Notes under the pieces: generated by a model
Seen by the model: only the letters and a program-made list of their open reading frames with translations
The model's database searches: none
What the model was told of the DNA's origin: nothing
Shown: piece after piece, positions 7,889 through 16,054 of the stretch
Position numbering within the stretch: position 1 is the first letter of the stretch
Layout: every line of letters begins with the position of its first letter
Source: Mesorhizobium sp. M2E.F.Ca.ET.219.01.1.1
GTDB lineage: Bacteria; Pseudomonadota; Alphaproteobacteria; Rhizobiales; Rhizobiaceae
Direction: 5' to 3'
Length of the DNA: 64,000 nt
Assembly (NCBI RefSeq): GCF_004016445.2
Contig: NZ_SADT02000002.1
Location: forward strand, 806,001 to 870,000
Program-made: the position numbers and the translations under genes

Positions 7889-8083
7889 TCATGGCCCGGA
7901 GCCGGCTATGATTGCCACTTCTGCCGGAGGTTGCGGCACGTGGTAATACGCCGATAGCACCAGGAGAAAGATCGCGACCCCGGCGAACAGCGTCGCGACG
8001 ATGTTGAGGAAGAGCTGGCCGGCCCGTTCGGCGAGCCGTTGCCGCCAACTCATCGTCGATGGAATCAAACGCATTTTTTCCAC
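7889..8083 (-). CDS. Small membrane protein, unknown function
   Basis: 64 residues: a basic amphipathic start (MSWRQRLAERAGQ), one strong membrane segment at about 24-46 (LNIVATLFAGVAIFLLVLSAYYH) and a short outer tail. Translation may begin at the internal Met11. No family recognised. Confidence 0.55.
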   Translation of the reverse strand: MEKMRLIPSTMSWRQRLAERAGQLFLNIVATLFAGVAIFLLVLSAYYHVPQPPAEVAIIAGSGP

Positions 8084-8138
8084 CCATTCCTATGGGCGCC
8101 GCTTCAAGGCCGCGTCGGCTTTGGTGAGGAACGGCTCG

Positions 8139-8243
8139 CTAAAGCGTTCACCGTTTCATGGAAATGGTGAACCGCTCTATCTCTTTGTTTTGTCGCAATT
8201 TCTTGACGGAAAACCGCACACACTTTTCCTGAAATTGCTCTAG
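8139..8243 (-). repeat. Dispersed palindromic repeat, family 1, copy A
   Basis: About 105 bases that align over their whole length with 29801-29905. One half is a hairpin (AGCGTTCACC/GGTGAACCGCT), the other holds the conserved AGCGGTTTTCCGT-type core seen from the minus strand. The last bases (GCTCTAG) provide the TAG stop codon of the minus-strand gene at 8240-8551. Confidence 0.85.
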
Positions 8244-8551
8244 TATCGCCAGCCTCCGTGGCGGTCGCAGCTCGAGACTCTTTTCATAGTCCAATAGCCG
8301 TGGTGCCAGCGCTTGAGCACCCTGACCATGCAGTTGCGATGATGACCGTAGCGGTATCCGTCGCGCATCTCGTACCGGCCGCTGTAGCGCCAGTCGTCGT
8401 TGCGCATATGATGGCGGCGCCAGTAATAGTCGTCATTGTATCTGCCCATGCCGTCATCGGTAGTGATGGTCAGGCTTGCCGCCTGGGTCGGAACCGTTGC
8501 CGGCGCCATGGCGGCCACGCCAAGCATAGCGGCTAGAATGAGGTTCTTCAT
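8240..8551 (-). CDS. Secreted Tyr/Arg/His-rich small protein
   Basis: 103 residues: a signal peptide (1-24, MKNLILAAMLGV...PTQAA), then a mature region dominated by Tyr, Arg, His and Asp (YNDDYYWRRHHMRNDDWRY) and two Cys (NCMVRVLKRW, SSCDRHG). Short exported proteins of this composition are common in rhizobia; no function is established. The stop codon lies inside the dispersed repeat at 8139-8243, so the C-terminus was probably set by insertion of the repeat. Confidence 0.75.
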   Translation of the reverse strand: MKNLILAAMLGVAAMAPATVPTQAASLTITTDDGMGRYNDDYYWRRHHMRNDDWRYSGRYEMRDGYRYGHHRNCMVRVLKRWHHGYWTMKRVSSCDRHGGWRY

Positions 8552-8667
8552 TGCTGCCTCCTTGCATTAGATTTTCCTAACGGAAACCCTTTGCCGGATA
8601 AAAAGTTCCGCGACGAACGCCTGCAAGCCGGTCGCGCGTCGACGCTCCGCGCCGTGACTTCAGGCGA

Positions 8668-8736
8668 CGCTTTAAGTCTTTGTTTTGATGCATGTCGTTG
8701 TCCCAGAACCGCTGCACACTTCTGGGCGACATGCAT
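8668..8736 (-). repeat. Dispersed intergenic repeat, family 2, copy C
   Basis: About 70 bases with nested inverted arms (GCATGTCG ... CGACATGC; CCCAGAA ... TTCTGGG) beginning at CGCTTTAAG. Related to 15683-15744. Lies between the secreted-protein gene and the end of the helicase gene. Confidence 0.75.
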
Positions 8737-8748
8737 TAGGCGGGCGTC

Positions 8749-10830
8749 CTATTTCCACATGCCGCGCATGCGGGCGCCAAGATCGACCTTGACTCCCGGT
8801 CGCTGGCGCGGGTCGTCCTTGAGCGCCGCGCTCGCCCAGGACGATTGCTCGAAGGCCGAAAGCATCGAGGCCGGAATGAAGCGGGTGCGCGAGGCATAGA
8901 CGTGGCGATCGCCACGCGCCGGCTGGTTGTGCGGATAAAAGCGCTGCGGCACGACGAGATGCAGGCTGTCCTTGGCCCTGGTCATCGCCACATAGAGCAG
9001 CCGGCGTTCCTCCTCGATGTCCTCCTTGGTGCCGACGCCGAGATCGGCCGGGATGCAGCCGTCGACCGTGTTCAGCACGAAGACGTTCTTCCACTCCTGG
9101 CCCTTGGCGGAGTGGATGGTCGACAGGATGAGGTAATCCTCGTCGCGATGCGGCGGCCCGGCCTGGTCGCTGGTGGCGTCGGGCGGGTCGAGCGTCAGCT
9201 CGGTCAGGAAGCGTTCGCGCGACGGATAGGTCGAAGCGATCTGCTCGAGCTGGATCAGATCGGCCCGGCGCGTGATCGCGTCCTCATGGATGCGCTCCAG
9301 ATGCGGCTCGTACCAGAGCCTGATCCGTTCGAGGTCGGCCGGCCATTTGGCGCCGGCGCGTAAGCCGCTATAGATGTCGAGGAACACCGGCCAATCCTGC
9401 GCGGCGCGCTGCGGCGGGCGGAAGCGGGCAAGGCCGAGCGTCTCGTCCAGCGATGTCGCCATCGCCTCGACGATCTGAGAGGCGGCGGATGGGCCGATCC
9501 CCGGCATCAGCTGCAGCACGCGGAAACCGGCGACGCGGTCACGCGGGTTCTCGGCGAAGCGCAGCATCGCCAGCATGTCCTTGACATGCGCGGCGTCGAG
9601 GAATTTCAAGCCCCCGAACTTGACGAACGGGATGTTGCGGCGCGTCAGCTCCACCTCCAGCGGTCCGCTATGGCTCGAGGTGCGAAACAGCACCGCCTGC
9701 GCCTTCAGCGCCGTGCCGGCCTCGCGCTCGGCCAGGATCGCCTGGCAGACATAATTCGCCTGCTCGGCCTCGTCGCGCACGCTGACCAGTTGCGGCTTGT
9801 GCGAGGATCGGCGCTCGGTCCACAGATTCTTGGTGAAGCGCTCGCTGGCCTCGCCGATCACCCTGTTGGCTGCGGCAAGGATCGTCTCGGTCGAGCGGTA
9901 GTTGCGCTCCAGCATGACGACCGCCGCAGCTTGCGCGAACTGTCTTGGGAAGTCGAGGATGTTGCGCACTTCGGCCGCGCGGAACGAATAGATCGACTGC
10001 GCGTCGTCGCCCACCACCGTCAGGCCGGCGCCGTCCGGCTTCAGCGCCAGAAGGATCGAGGCCTGCAGGCGGTTGGTGTCCTGGTACTCGTCGACCAGCA
10101 CATGGTCGAAGCGGGAACCGAGGTGAGCGGCGATTTCCGGCTCGGCCGCCATCTGTGCCCAGTAGAGCAGAAGATCGTCGTAATCGAGCACGTTCTGCGC
10201 CTGCTTGGCCTCGACATAGGCCGCGAAAAGCTCCTTCAGCTGGTCTGCCCATGCCGCGCACCATGGAAAGGCCGCGCCCAGCACTTCGCCCAGCGGCGCC
10301 TGCGCGTTCACCGCCCGCGAATAGATCTGCAGGCAGGTGCCTTTGGTCGGAAAACGGCTTTCGGTCTTCGAGAACCCCAGCTCGTGCCGGGCAAGGTTCA
10401 TCAGGTCTGCCGAATCCTCGCGGTCGTGGATGGTGAAGGCCGGATCGAGTCCGATTTGCTCGGCATAGTCGCGCAACAGCCTGGCGCCGATGCCGTGAAA
10501 CGTGCCGGCCCAGGCGAGCGCGTCGGCGATGATTGCCGCGTCGCGTCCCAGCACTTCGCCGGCGATGCGTTCGACGCGCTTGGCCATTTCGGCGGCCGCG
10601 CGGCGCGAGAAGGTCATCAGCAGGATGCGGCGCGGATCGGCGCCCTTGACGATGAGATGGGCGACGCGATGCGCCAGCGTGTTGGTCTTGCCGGAGCCGG
10701 CGCCGGCGATCACCAGCAGCGGCGCCGCCACCTTGCCGTCGCCATGCACCACCGCCAGCCGCTGCTCGTCATTCAGCCGGGCAAGATAAGCGGGCGTCTC
10801 GAAGGACGAATCACGAGCGGCGATGTTCAT
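8749..10830 (-). CDS. UvrD/Rep-type superfamily 1 DNA helicase
   Basis: 693 residues. ATP-dependent 3'-5' helicase with all main motifs: Walker A GAGSGKT (43-49), motif Ia TFSRRAAAEM, motif II VDEYQDT (246-252), motif III GDDAQSIYSFR (274-284), motif IV NYRST, motif V TIHSAKGQEW and motif VI YVAMTRAKD. It resembles PcrA/UvrD but is shorter at the C-terminus than a housekeeping UvrD, so it is likely an accessory repair or replication helicase. A Rhizobiales genome usually has separate uvrD and addA genes. Start ATG at 10830. Confidence 0.93.
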   Translation of the reverse strand: MNIAARDSSFETPAYLARLNDEQRLAVVHGDGKVAAPLLVIAGAGSGKTNTLAHRVAHLIVKGADPRRILLMTFSRRAAAEMAKRVERIAGEVLGRDAAIIADALAWAGTFHGIGARLLRDYAEQIGLDPAFTIHDREDSADLMNLARHELGFSKTESRFPTKGTCLQIYSRAVNAQAPLGEVLGAAFPWCAAWADQLKELFAAYVEAKQAQNVLDYDDLLLYWAQMAAEPEIAAHLGSRFDHVLVDEYQDTNRLQASILLALKPDGAGLTVVGDDAQSIYSFRAAEVRNILDFPRQFAQAAAVVMLERNYRSTETILAAANRVIGEASERFTKNLWTERRSSHKPQLVSVRDEAEQANYVCQAILAEREAGTALKAQAVLFRTSSHSGPLEVELTRRNIPFVKFGGLKFLDAAHVKDMLAMLRFAENPRDRVAGFRVLQLMPGIGPSAASQIVEAMATSLDETLGLARFRPPQRAAQDWPVFLDIYSGLRAGAKWPADLERIRLWYEPHLERIHEDAITRRADLIQLEQIASTYPSRERFLTELTLDPPDATSDQAGPPHRDEDYLILSTIHSAKGQEWKNVFVLNTVDGCIPADLGVGTKEDIEEERRLLYVAMTRAKDSLHLVVPQRFYPHNQPARGDRHVYASRTRFIPASMLSAFEQSSWASAALKDDPRQRPGVKVDLGARMRGMWK

Positions 10831-10870
10831 CGCCCATCAAGCATCGTTTCCGCTTTGTTCGCAATAATTT

Positions 10871-10898
10871 CCTCGCCCCGCGCGAGTGGGGAGAGGTG
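10871..10898 (+). repeat. Fragment of palindromic repeat (family 3)
   Basis: CCTCGCCCC...GTGGGGAGAGGTG matches the left end of the complete element at 61522-61646. Confidence 0.55.
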
Positions 10899-10922
10899 AC
10901 CGCGAAGCGGCCAGAGAGGGAG

Positions 10923-11093
10923 TTACCGCTTCGGCTCCACTCCCATCGCCGCCGACTGGCGCCGCAGCGCGCGCCTCTCATCGCCCGGCATATCCAGCGG
11001 CGACACATCGCCGGGTACCTCGTCGATGATCCTCACGGCGACGCGATAGGCCGTGTAGGCGAAAAGGCCGGTAAGCAGCAGGCGGATCATCAT
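10923..11093 (-). CDS. Small hydrophobic-start protein, unknown function
   Basis: A 56-residue frame: ATG ATG at 11093, preceded by GAGGAGA, reading MMIRLLLTGLFAYTAYRVAV, then an acidic middle (DEVPGDVSPLDMPGDERR) and a basic end, stop at 10923. The N-terminal hydrophobic helix suggests membrane association. It fills the otherwise empty gap before the lipoprotein gene, and codon usage looks like its neighbours. Unknown function. Confidence 0.6.
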   Translation of the reverse strand: MMIRLLLTGLFAYTAYRVAVRIIDEVPGDVSPLDMPGDERRALRRQSAAMGVEPKR

Positions 11094-11218
11094 CGTCTCC
11101 TCGTGCGGTTCGATTGGCTTTCAACCGGGCGCGGGCCGGTTGGTTCCGCCCTCACGCGCAACCAAACCGCCACCGCGTCGTTTGCCCTTGTGAAAGGGGC
11201 GAACGAGAGGAGGTCGTC

Positions 11219-11401
11219 ATGATGAAGCTTCCTGTGCTGCTGGCGCTTGCGGCAGGGCTCGTGCTCGCCGCCTGCGACAACAGCGTGCAACCCACCAAGG
11301 CGCCGGGCGATGAAGTCAACCAGAACCCTCAGGTCGACAAGAACCCGGTGCCGAAATCGACCACCGGCGGCGACCAGCCGGGCACGCCTCCGAAGCAATA
11401 G
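11219..11401 (+). CDS. Small putative lipoprotein
   Basis: 60 residues. Lipoprotein signal peptide with lipobox LAAC, Cys19 being the predicted lipidated residue. The mature part is short, hydrophilic and Pro/Asn/Gln-rich (DNSVQPTKAPGDEVNQNP). ATG ATG at 11219 has an excellent GAGAGGAGG ribosome-binding site. It resembles the short entericidin-like or hypothetical lipoproteins of rhizobia; no function inferred. Confidence 0.7.
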   Translation: MMKLPVLLALAAGLVLAACDNSVQPTKAPGDEVNQNPQVDKNPVPKSTTGGDQPGTPPKQ

Positions 11402-11441
11402 GGCAGGACGGGTTGATTTGTCATCGGTCTGGAACGAAGAA

Positions 11442-11480
11442 GGCCGGCGCTGCTTGGGAGGAAGCTGAATAGCGCCGGCC
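11442..11480. terminator. Possible terminator hairpin
   Basis: A 10-bp stem, GGCCGGCGCT (11442-11451) with AGCGCCGGCC (11471-11480), 19-base loop. No T run on the plus strand and only a loose one on the minus, so termination is uncertain. Confidence 0.35.
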
Positions 11481-11613
11481 AAGCGGGAAAATCAGGCCCG
11501 CCGCGCAATCCAACATAGCTGAGTCTCGGCCTTGCGTCATGGTGCGATCGCGCTAGCCGGCTATAGTCAGCCAAAGCATCCGGAAGGTTCTGAAGCCGCG
11601 CGAGCGGCGCACC

Positions 11614-12582
11614 TCACGCCACCGCCGCGCGTCCCGGCTGTCCGCCGGCGATCTCGACGTCGAGCTGGCGCTGCGTCAGCGCCGCCTCGGCCAGGATCCA
11701 CTGCTTGAACAGCTCCACCTTGCGGGCGCCGAGCGCCTTGATGGGGCTGACGAAGTACCAGCCCGCAGTGTTGGGATGGTGGACCGCGAAGGGAGCCACC
11801 AGCCGTTCGGCGCGGATATCGCTTGCCATATAGGCGCGGTTGGCGACGGCAAAGCCCATGCCGGCATTGGCGGCTTCGTAGGACATCATGCAGCTATCGA
11901 AATAGACGCTCCTGGTCTCGCCCAGCACGAAGCTTGCCCCGGCAAAGCCCAGCCACGACTGCCAGTTCTGGGTGCAGGTGTCGGAGTGCAGCAGCGTGAA
12001 GAAGCGCAGGTCTTCGGGCGTTACCTTGGACAGCGGCCTGTCGCCCAGCACGTCGTGAAACAGCTTGCGGCTGCATACCGGCGTCAGGTCTTCCTTGAAC
12101 AGCAGTTCCGAGGTGAGGCCGGGGAAATTGCCGTCGCCGTAACGGATCTCGAGATCATATTCCGATGTCGAGAATTCATGCGTGGCGTAGGATGTCGACA
12201 CCCGCATCTCGATATCGGGATATTGCCGCTGGAAGGTCATCAGCCTGGGAAACAGCCAGCGCGCAGCGAAGGTCGGCAAGACGCAGATCCGCAACACATG
12301 CGCCTGCGACTGGCCGGTGGCCTCCATGCTGGCCGCCACGATCCGTTCCAGCGCCTCGCGCACGCGCGCCACATAGGTCTCGCCCTCCGGCGTCAGCGAC
12401 ACCGCGTTGCCGCCGCGCTCGAAGATCTTGAAGCGCAACTGGTCCTCCAGGCTCTTCACGCGCTGGCTGACGGCGGAAGCGGTGATAAACTGCTCTTCGC
12501 CGGCGCGCGTGAAATTCCTGTGCCGCGCGGCGCTCTCCACGATTTTCAGCGAGTTGAGGTTGACCTGACTGAGCAGACGCAC
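11614..12582 (-). CDS. LysR-family transcriptional regulator (GcvA-like)
   Basis: 322 residues. N-terminal winged helix (about 7-66, NLNSLKIVESAARHRNFTRAGEEQFITASAVSQRVKSLED), then a LysR substrate-binding domain of the GcvA-like type (LRICVLPTFAARWLFPRL). It is divergent from the oxygenase-exporter operon at 12695 with 112 bases between starts, the standard arrangement for a LysR regulator and its target, so it most likely controls that operon in response to a small-molecule inducer. Ligand unknown. Confidence 0.93.
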   Translation of the reverse strand: MRLLSQVNLNSLKIVESAARHRNFTRAGEEQFITASAVSQRVKSLEDQLRFKIFERGGNAVSLTPEGETYVARVREALERIVAASMEATGQSQAHVLRICVLPTFAARWLFPRLMTFQRQYPDIEMRVSTSYATHEFSTSEYDLEIRYGDGNFPGLTSELLFKEDLTPVCSRKLFHDVLGDRPLSKVTPEDLRFFTLLHSDTCTQNWQSWLGFAGASFVLGETRSVYFDSCMMSYEAANAGMGFAVANRAYMASDIRAERLVAPFAVHHPNTAGWYFVSPIKALGARKVELFKQWILAEAALTQRQLDVEIAGGQPGRAAVA

Positions 12583-12694
12583 GGGGTTTCGACCTTAAGC
12601 TGGCCTTACGCTACCACCAGCTTTCCTAAATTTACAGGGGTGGGCGTTTAAATGACTGTTAACCAAGTGTTGCCCCCATCTTGGAGAAAGTACA

Positions 12695-13528
12695 ATGAAC
12701 GCCCATACAATTCCCGAACTGCGCTGTGCAATGAGCCGCGAGGCCATCATTGGTCATGAGACGGCCTGGAAAGTGTCGGGCTTCGGCGTCGCCCAGTATC
12801 GTCACGGTTACGACCCCGCACTGCTTGCCGCCATCGAGGAAGCGGCGCTCAAATTGAAGGCCAGCCATGCCGTTCACAAGCACCTCGACCTCACCTTTAT
12901 CACCGGCGCCGACCGCTATATTCCGGAGATCAAAGAGCTTTTACACGACAAGCTGCGCTTGGAAAGGCTGTCCGACATGATGGGCACCAAGCTCGAACCC
13001 TATCCGCTGTCGATCGTCGGTTCGACCGTCACCTTCATGAACCCCAGGGACGGCGCCGTCGAATGGCATTGCGACGGCGTTCCGGTGACCGAACTCATCC
13101 CGCTGTCGATCAGCGACCCGCTCATCGGCGGTCATCTTGAAATCTACTGCGACGATTCCGAGACCGGCCGTTCGATCCTGGAATCCGGCCGCGACCTGCC
13201 GCGCAACAAGATCATGCGCATCGACCACAAGATGAACTACGCCACGCTCGGCCAGTTCCTCGGCGTGCTCCACCGCACCGCGCCGATCCAGCTCGGCGAG
13301 CGCGTCACGCTAGTGCTCAACCAGCGCTCGGCGACCAAGCCCTATGTCGACGACAACCGCATGTTCTACCTCGCCGCCGACAACGACCATGACCGCGCCT
13401 GGGTGAACGAGCTGGCCGAGGATGTTTGGACCAACCAGCTGCCCGCCTATCGCCGCCATGCCGAGGAGCATCCCATGCCGCAGCCCGCCGCGGAGCCGGT
13501 TTCCGGCGGAGCAAGGGAGTCGTGGTAG
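12695..13528 (+). CDS. 2-oxoglutarate/Fe(II)-dependent oxygenase-like protein
   Basis: 277 residues. The facial triad expected of 2OG-Fe(II) oxygenases can be read as His125 and Asp127 (VEWHCDGVP) and His193 (LGVLHRTAP), with Arg203 (GERVTLVLNQ) as the likely 2-oxoglutarate anchor. The flanking GGHLEIYCDD strand also fits the double-stranded beta helix. I do not recognise a named subfamily, so the substrate is unknown. The stop TAG overlaps the GTG start of the exporter by one base, so the two proteins are translationally coupled and likely work together: modify a compound, then export it. Confidence 0.7.
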   Translation: MNAHTIPELRCAMSREAIIGHETAWKVSGFGVAQYRHGYDPALLAAIEEAALKLKASHAVHKHLDLTFITGADRYIPEIKELLHDKLRLERLSDMMGTKLEPYPLSIVGSTVTFMNPRDGAVEWHCDGVPVTELIPLSISDPLIGGHLEIYCDDSETGRSILESGRDLPRNKIMRIDHKMNYATLGQFLGVLHRTAPIQLGERVTLVLNQRSATKPYVDDNRMFYLAADNDHDRAWVNELAEDVWTNQLPAYRRHAEEHPMPQPAAEPVSGGARESW

Positions 13529-14676
13529 TGACCAACGATCCGGTCGAGCGCCAGCCGCCCTCGGCGTCGCTGAGCCTCGGCCCGGTCGTGCCGGACTGTC
13601 AGAACCGTTCCAGTGCCGCCCCCGCGGCGCTGGCCTTCGCCCTCGGCGCCGTGGCGCTGTGGGCGACCAACGCCCTGGTCGGCAAGACGCTGCTTGCCCT
13701 CTATCCGGTATCGCAAGTGCAGTTCCTGCAATTTTGCGGGGCGGCCCTGGTCTTCGCGCTGATCCGGCTCTTCCCTTCTCCCCTTGTGGGGTCCGAAGGA
13801 CGGGGCGAGACCCGTGGCTCGCCCCCGGGCGGTGGCCTCGCGAAGCGAGGTCGGATGAGGGGTGCTGGACGGATCGCCGAGGCTGGCGTTTCTTCCAACA
13901 CCCCTCATCCGTCTCGGCGCTCCGCGCCGATCCACCTTCTCCCACAAGGGGAGAAGGAAAGAGTCTCGCTTGCCGCCTACGCCGTCGGCTTCCTGGGTCT
14001 GGTCGGCACCATGGTGCTGCAATATATCGGCTTCGCCTCGATGCCGGTCATCGAGGCGAACCTCGTCGCCTATACTTGGCCGCTGATGACCGCCGCGGCG
14101 GTTATCCTGCTGGGCCGGCCGCGCCGGCCGCTGTTGCTCGGGCTGGCCGCCGCTGTCGGCTTCGCCGGCGTGGCGCTGGTCATTTCCGGAGGGCGCGCCC
14201 ATTCTTGGTTCAACAGGGCCTGGTTCGAAGGCGGCAGCGTCGTCGGCTATCTCGCCGCTTTCGGCTCGGCGCTCTGCATGGCCTTCTACTCGCTTACCGT
14301 CGGCCGCCTTGGCGTGTCGCCGGAGCGTCTGCTTTTGCCCTCGGCGCTGATCGGCGTGGCGCTCACCTTAGCCTGGTGCCTGCATGACGGCGCTGGACGC
14401 CTGACCGGTGCGCACCTCCTGCTCGGCCTCTATCTCGGCGCCGGCCCGATGGGGCTCGGCTACTATTTCTGGTCGCGCGCGGCAAAGCTCGATCACGGCG
14501 GCAGGATAGCAATCGTGGCCTATCTTACGCCGATCGCTTCCACGTTTCTGCTGACCCTGTCGGGCGAAAGCCTGTCGATGACGGCTGTTGCCGGCGCCGT
14601 CCTCGTCATTGGCAGCTGCCTCGCGGTCGGCATCGAAGGTATGGAGACCAGGCACAATGTCCAGAATGCCCGTTGA
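13528..14676 (+). CDS. EamA/DMT-family transporter with an in-frame repeat insertion
   Basis: 382 residues when started at GTG 13528, which overlaps the oxygenase stop (TAGTG) and has AGGGAG upstream. It has about ten membrane segments and two EamA halves, typical of drug/metabolite exporters (usually about 300 residues). The extra length is explained by about 62 residues (roughly 83-144) between TM2 and TM3 that are encoded entirely by a 184-bp palindromic repeat at 13774-13957. The frame stays open through it, giving a polar Gly/Arg/Ser/Pro-rich loop. Sequence on either side (ALVFALIRL and RVSLAAYAVGFLGLVG) reads as normal transporter, so function may be kept. Substrate unknown; possibly the product of the coupled oxygenase. 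Confidence 0.85.
   Translation: MTNDPVERQPPSASLSLGPVVPDCQNRSSAAPAALAFALGAVALWATNALVGKTLLALYPVSQVQFLQFCGAALVFALIRLFPSPLVGSEGRGETRGSPPGGGLAKRGRMRGAGRIAEAGVSSNTPHPSRRSAPIHLLPQGEKERVSLAAYAVGFLGLVGTMVLQYIGFASMPVIEANLVAYTWPLMTAAAVILLGRPRRPLLLGLAAAVGFAGVALVISGGRAHSWFNRAWFEGGSVVGYLAAFGSALCMAFYSLTVGRLGVSPERLLLPSALIGVALTLAWCLHDGAGRLTGAHLLLGLYLGAGPMGLGYYFWSRAAKLDHGGRIAIVAYLTPIASTFLLTLSGESLSMTAVAGAVLVIGSCLAVGIEGMETRHNVQNAR
13774..13957 (+). repeat. Palindromic repeat element inside a coding frame (family 3)
   Basis: 184 bases bounded by 17-bp perfect inverted ends (CCTTCTCCCCTTGTGGG at 13774-13790 and its complement at 13941-13957). It contains a second, internal 13-bp inverted pair (13852-13864 with 13899-13911). 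Related elements lie between genes at 18783-18960 and 61522-61646. This copy is read through in frame by the EamA transporter gene. Confidence 0.88.
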
Positions 14677-14878
14677 CGAGGACGAACGCCGCGCCAGACA
14701 GGAGGCGCACTGGCTGCTCAGGGAATTTGGCGCGGAAGCGCCGCTCTATGCGGCCATGAAGGCGGAAAAGGCCATCGAGCAAAAGGACTTTGGCCGCTGC
14801 GCGCGCTGGAAACGCGTGCTGGAAATCCTGGCGGACAGCCCTTCGGCGGATGTCAGGCGCGGCGTCGCCGTCAAATGA
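14657..14878 (+). CDS. Small charged protein, unknown function
   Basis: 73 residues, highly charged and helical (DEDERRARQEAHWLLREFG, AEKAIEQKDFGRCARWKRVLEIL). It starts inside the end of the transporter gene (20-base overlap), so it is the third gene of the operon. I have no family name for it; small proteins of this pattern are common in alphaproteobacteria. Confidence 0.65.
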   Translation: MSRMPVDEDERRARQEAHWLLREFGAEAPLYAAMKAEKAIEQKDFGRCARWKRVLEILADSPSADVRRGVAVK

Positions 14879-15222
14879 GCGATTTGCCTGGCGCCACCCG
14901 AAGCGCGAATGGTCGATACCCAACAGGGGGATTATCGTTACCGTGGCCGAACTTGGCCTGAACTTCGATTTTTCAGCAACTTCCTTGGCCGACCGAGTGC
15001 TACCGTAGGTTTTACCTATCCAGCCGGACCGCCGGTGCTATAAAGCATCTGTTATAGCTATTAGAAATCCTAACTTGCGCATTTGCAGCCCGCGTAGAAA
15101 CATAACCCGGTATTGAGTCGCGTAGCTTTACTGACTCTGGACGGTCCGTTGGGGGGCTTGTCCAATTCGATACACCGACAAAAGTCTTAAAAACGAGCTG
15201 GCGATTTGAGGGCCGGCAGAAG
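14879..15222. other. Long leader region of the MucR-family gene
   Basis: 344 bases without a convincing gene. AT-rich patches around 15035-15075 and 15185-15195 are the kind of sequence MucR/Ros proteins bind, so autoregulation is plausible; I cannot define the site. Confidence 0.35.
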
Positions 15223-15675
15223 GTGAAAAAATTGTCCAACATCGACGATAAGACTGCAATCGAACTGACCGCCGACATTGTCTCCGCCTATGTCGGCAAC
15301 AATCCGCTCCCTGCTTCCGGCCTGCCTGATCTGATCGCCAGCGTCAGCGCGTCGGTGCGCAAGCTCGCCGGCGGCAGCGTTGTCAAGGAGGCGGTGGCGC
15401 TGACGCCTGCCGTCAACCCGAAGCGCTCGGTCTTCCCGGATCACATCATCTGCCTGGAGGACGGGAAGAAGTTCAAGTCGTTGAAACGCCACCTTGCGAC
15501 CGACCACAACCTGACGCCGGACGAATACCGCGCCAAATGGGGCCTGCCTGCGGATTATCCGATGGTGGCGCCCAGCTATTCGGCGACCCGCTCGGCGCTG
15601 GCCAAATCTTCCGGCCTTGGCCGCAAGCCGGCCGGCGGTGACGCGGGCAAAGGCAAGCGCAAGGGCAAAGCCTGA
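15223..15675 (+). CDS. MucR/Ros-family zinc-finger-like transcriptional regulator
   Basis: 150 residues. Helical N-terminal oligomerisation part (ELTADIVSAYVGNN) and a Ros-type finger: Cys77, Asp80 (CLED), His90 and His95 (RHLATDHN), followed by the conserved LTPDEYRAKWGLP. The second zinc-binding Cys is Asp, a substitution known in Mesorhizobium Ros/MucR homologues (the Ml proteins), some of which fold without tight zinc. The tail is Lys/Gly-rich (GKGKRKGKA), probably a non-specific DNA contact. Family members silence AT-rich horizontally acquired and surface polysaccharide genes. The GTG start at 15223 is the most likely one; a short upstream extension cannot be excluded. Confidence 0.9.
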   Translation: MKKLSNIDDKTAIELTADIVSAYVGNNPLPASGLPDLIASVSASVRKLAGGSVVKEAVALTPAVNPKRSVFPDHIICLEDGKKFKSLKRHLATDHNLTPDEYRAKWGLPADYPMVAPSYSATRSALAKSSGLGRKPAGGDAGKGKRKGKA

Positions 15676-15682
15676 GCCGGAC

Positions 15683-15744
15683 CTAAAGCATGTCTCCCGA
15701 AAGTGGGAACCGGTTTCGGGATAATGACATGCGACGCGCTTTAG
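15683..15744 (+). repeat. Dispersed intergenic repeat, family 2, copy D
   Basis: 62 bases with terminal inverted arms CTAAAGC (15683) and GCTTTAG (15738-15744) and an inner hairpin GCATGTC...GACATGC. Lies just after the MucR-family stop and may serve as a transcription end. Confidence 0.75.
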
Positions 15745-15859
15745 CTGCTGACTGAGGCAATGAATGACGCCGCGCCATCGTCATGGCGCGGCCGTCGGAC
15801 CGCTCGGCATGTTGCGTCGCTGCGTGGCTGGTTTCCGCAAACGCTCCGAACGCCCTGCA

Positions 15860-16054
15860 TCAGTTGCGGGGCGGCCTGCTCGCATCGTGGCGGTCGGGCT
15901 CCCGCTCGGCGGCGAGGCTGTCCGCTTCGACGGCTGTCATTTCAAGAAAATAGACGAGCATCTGGTAGCGCGTGCGCGAGAGCATCTTTGCCAGCCTGCG
16001 CGCGACCTCCGCCACATATTTCAGCGTTCGCAGATCGTTGACCGCTTCGCCCAT
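15860..16054 (-). CDS. Small helical protein, unknown function
   Basis: 64 residues starting MGEAVNDLRTLKYVAEVARR with a good AGGAG ribosome-binding site. Almost entirely helical with an amphipathic pattern (AEVARRLAKMLSRTRYQMLVYFLEM) and a charged tail. The frame is open further upstream, but only this start has translation signals. No family recognised. Confidence 0.6.
   Translation of the reverse strand: MGEAVNDLRTLKYVAEVARRLAKMLSRTRYQMLVYFLEMTAVEADSLAAEREPDRHDASRPPRN

Noticed and set aside
9586..10899. A 437-codon open frame on the plus strand opposite the helicase gene
   Set aside because: Antisense of the UvrD-like gene; composition is the usual Arg/Gly/Ala-rich shadow with no domain.
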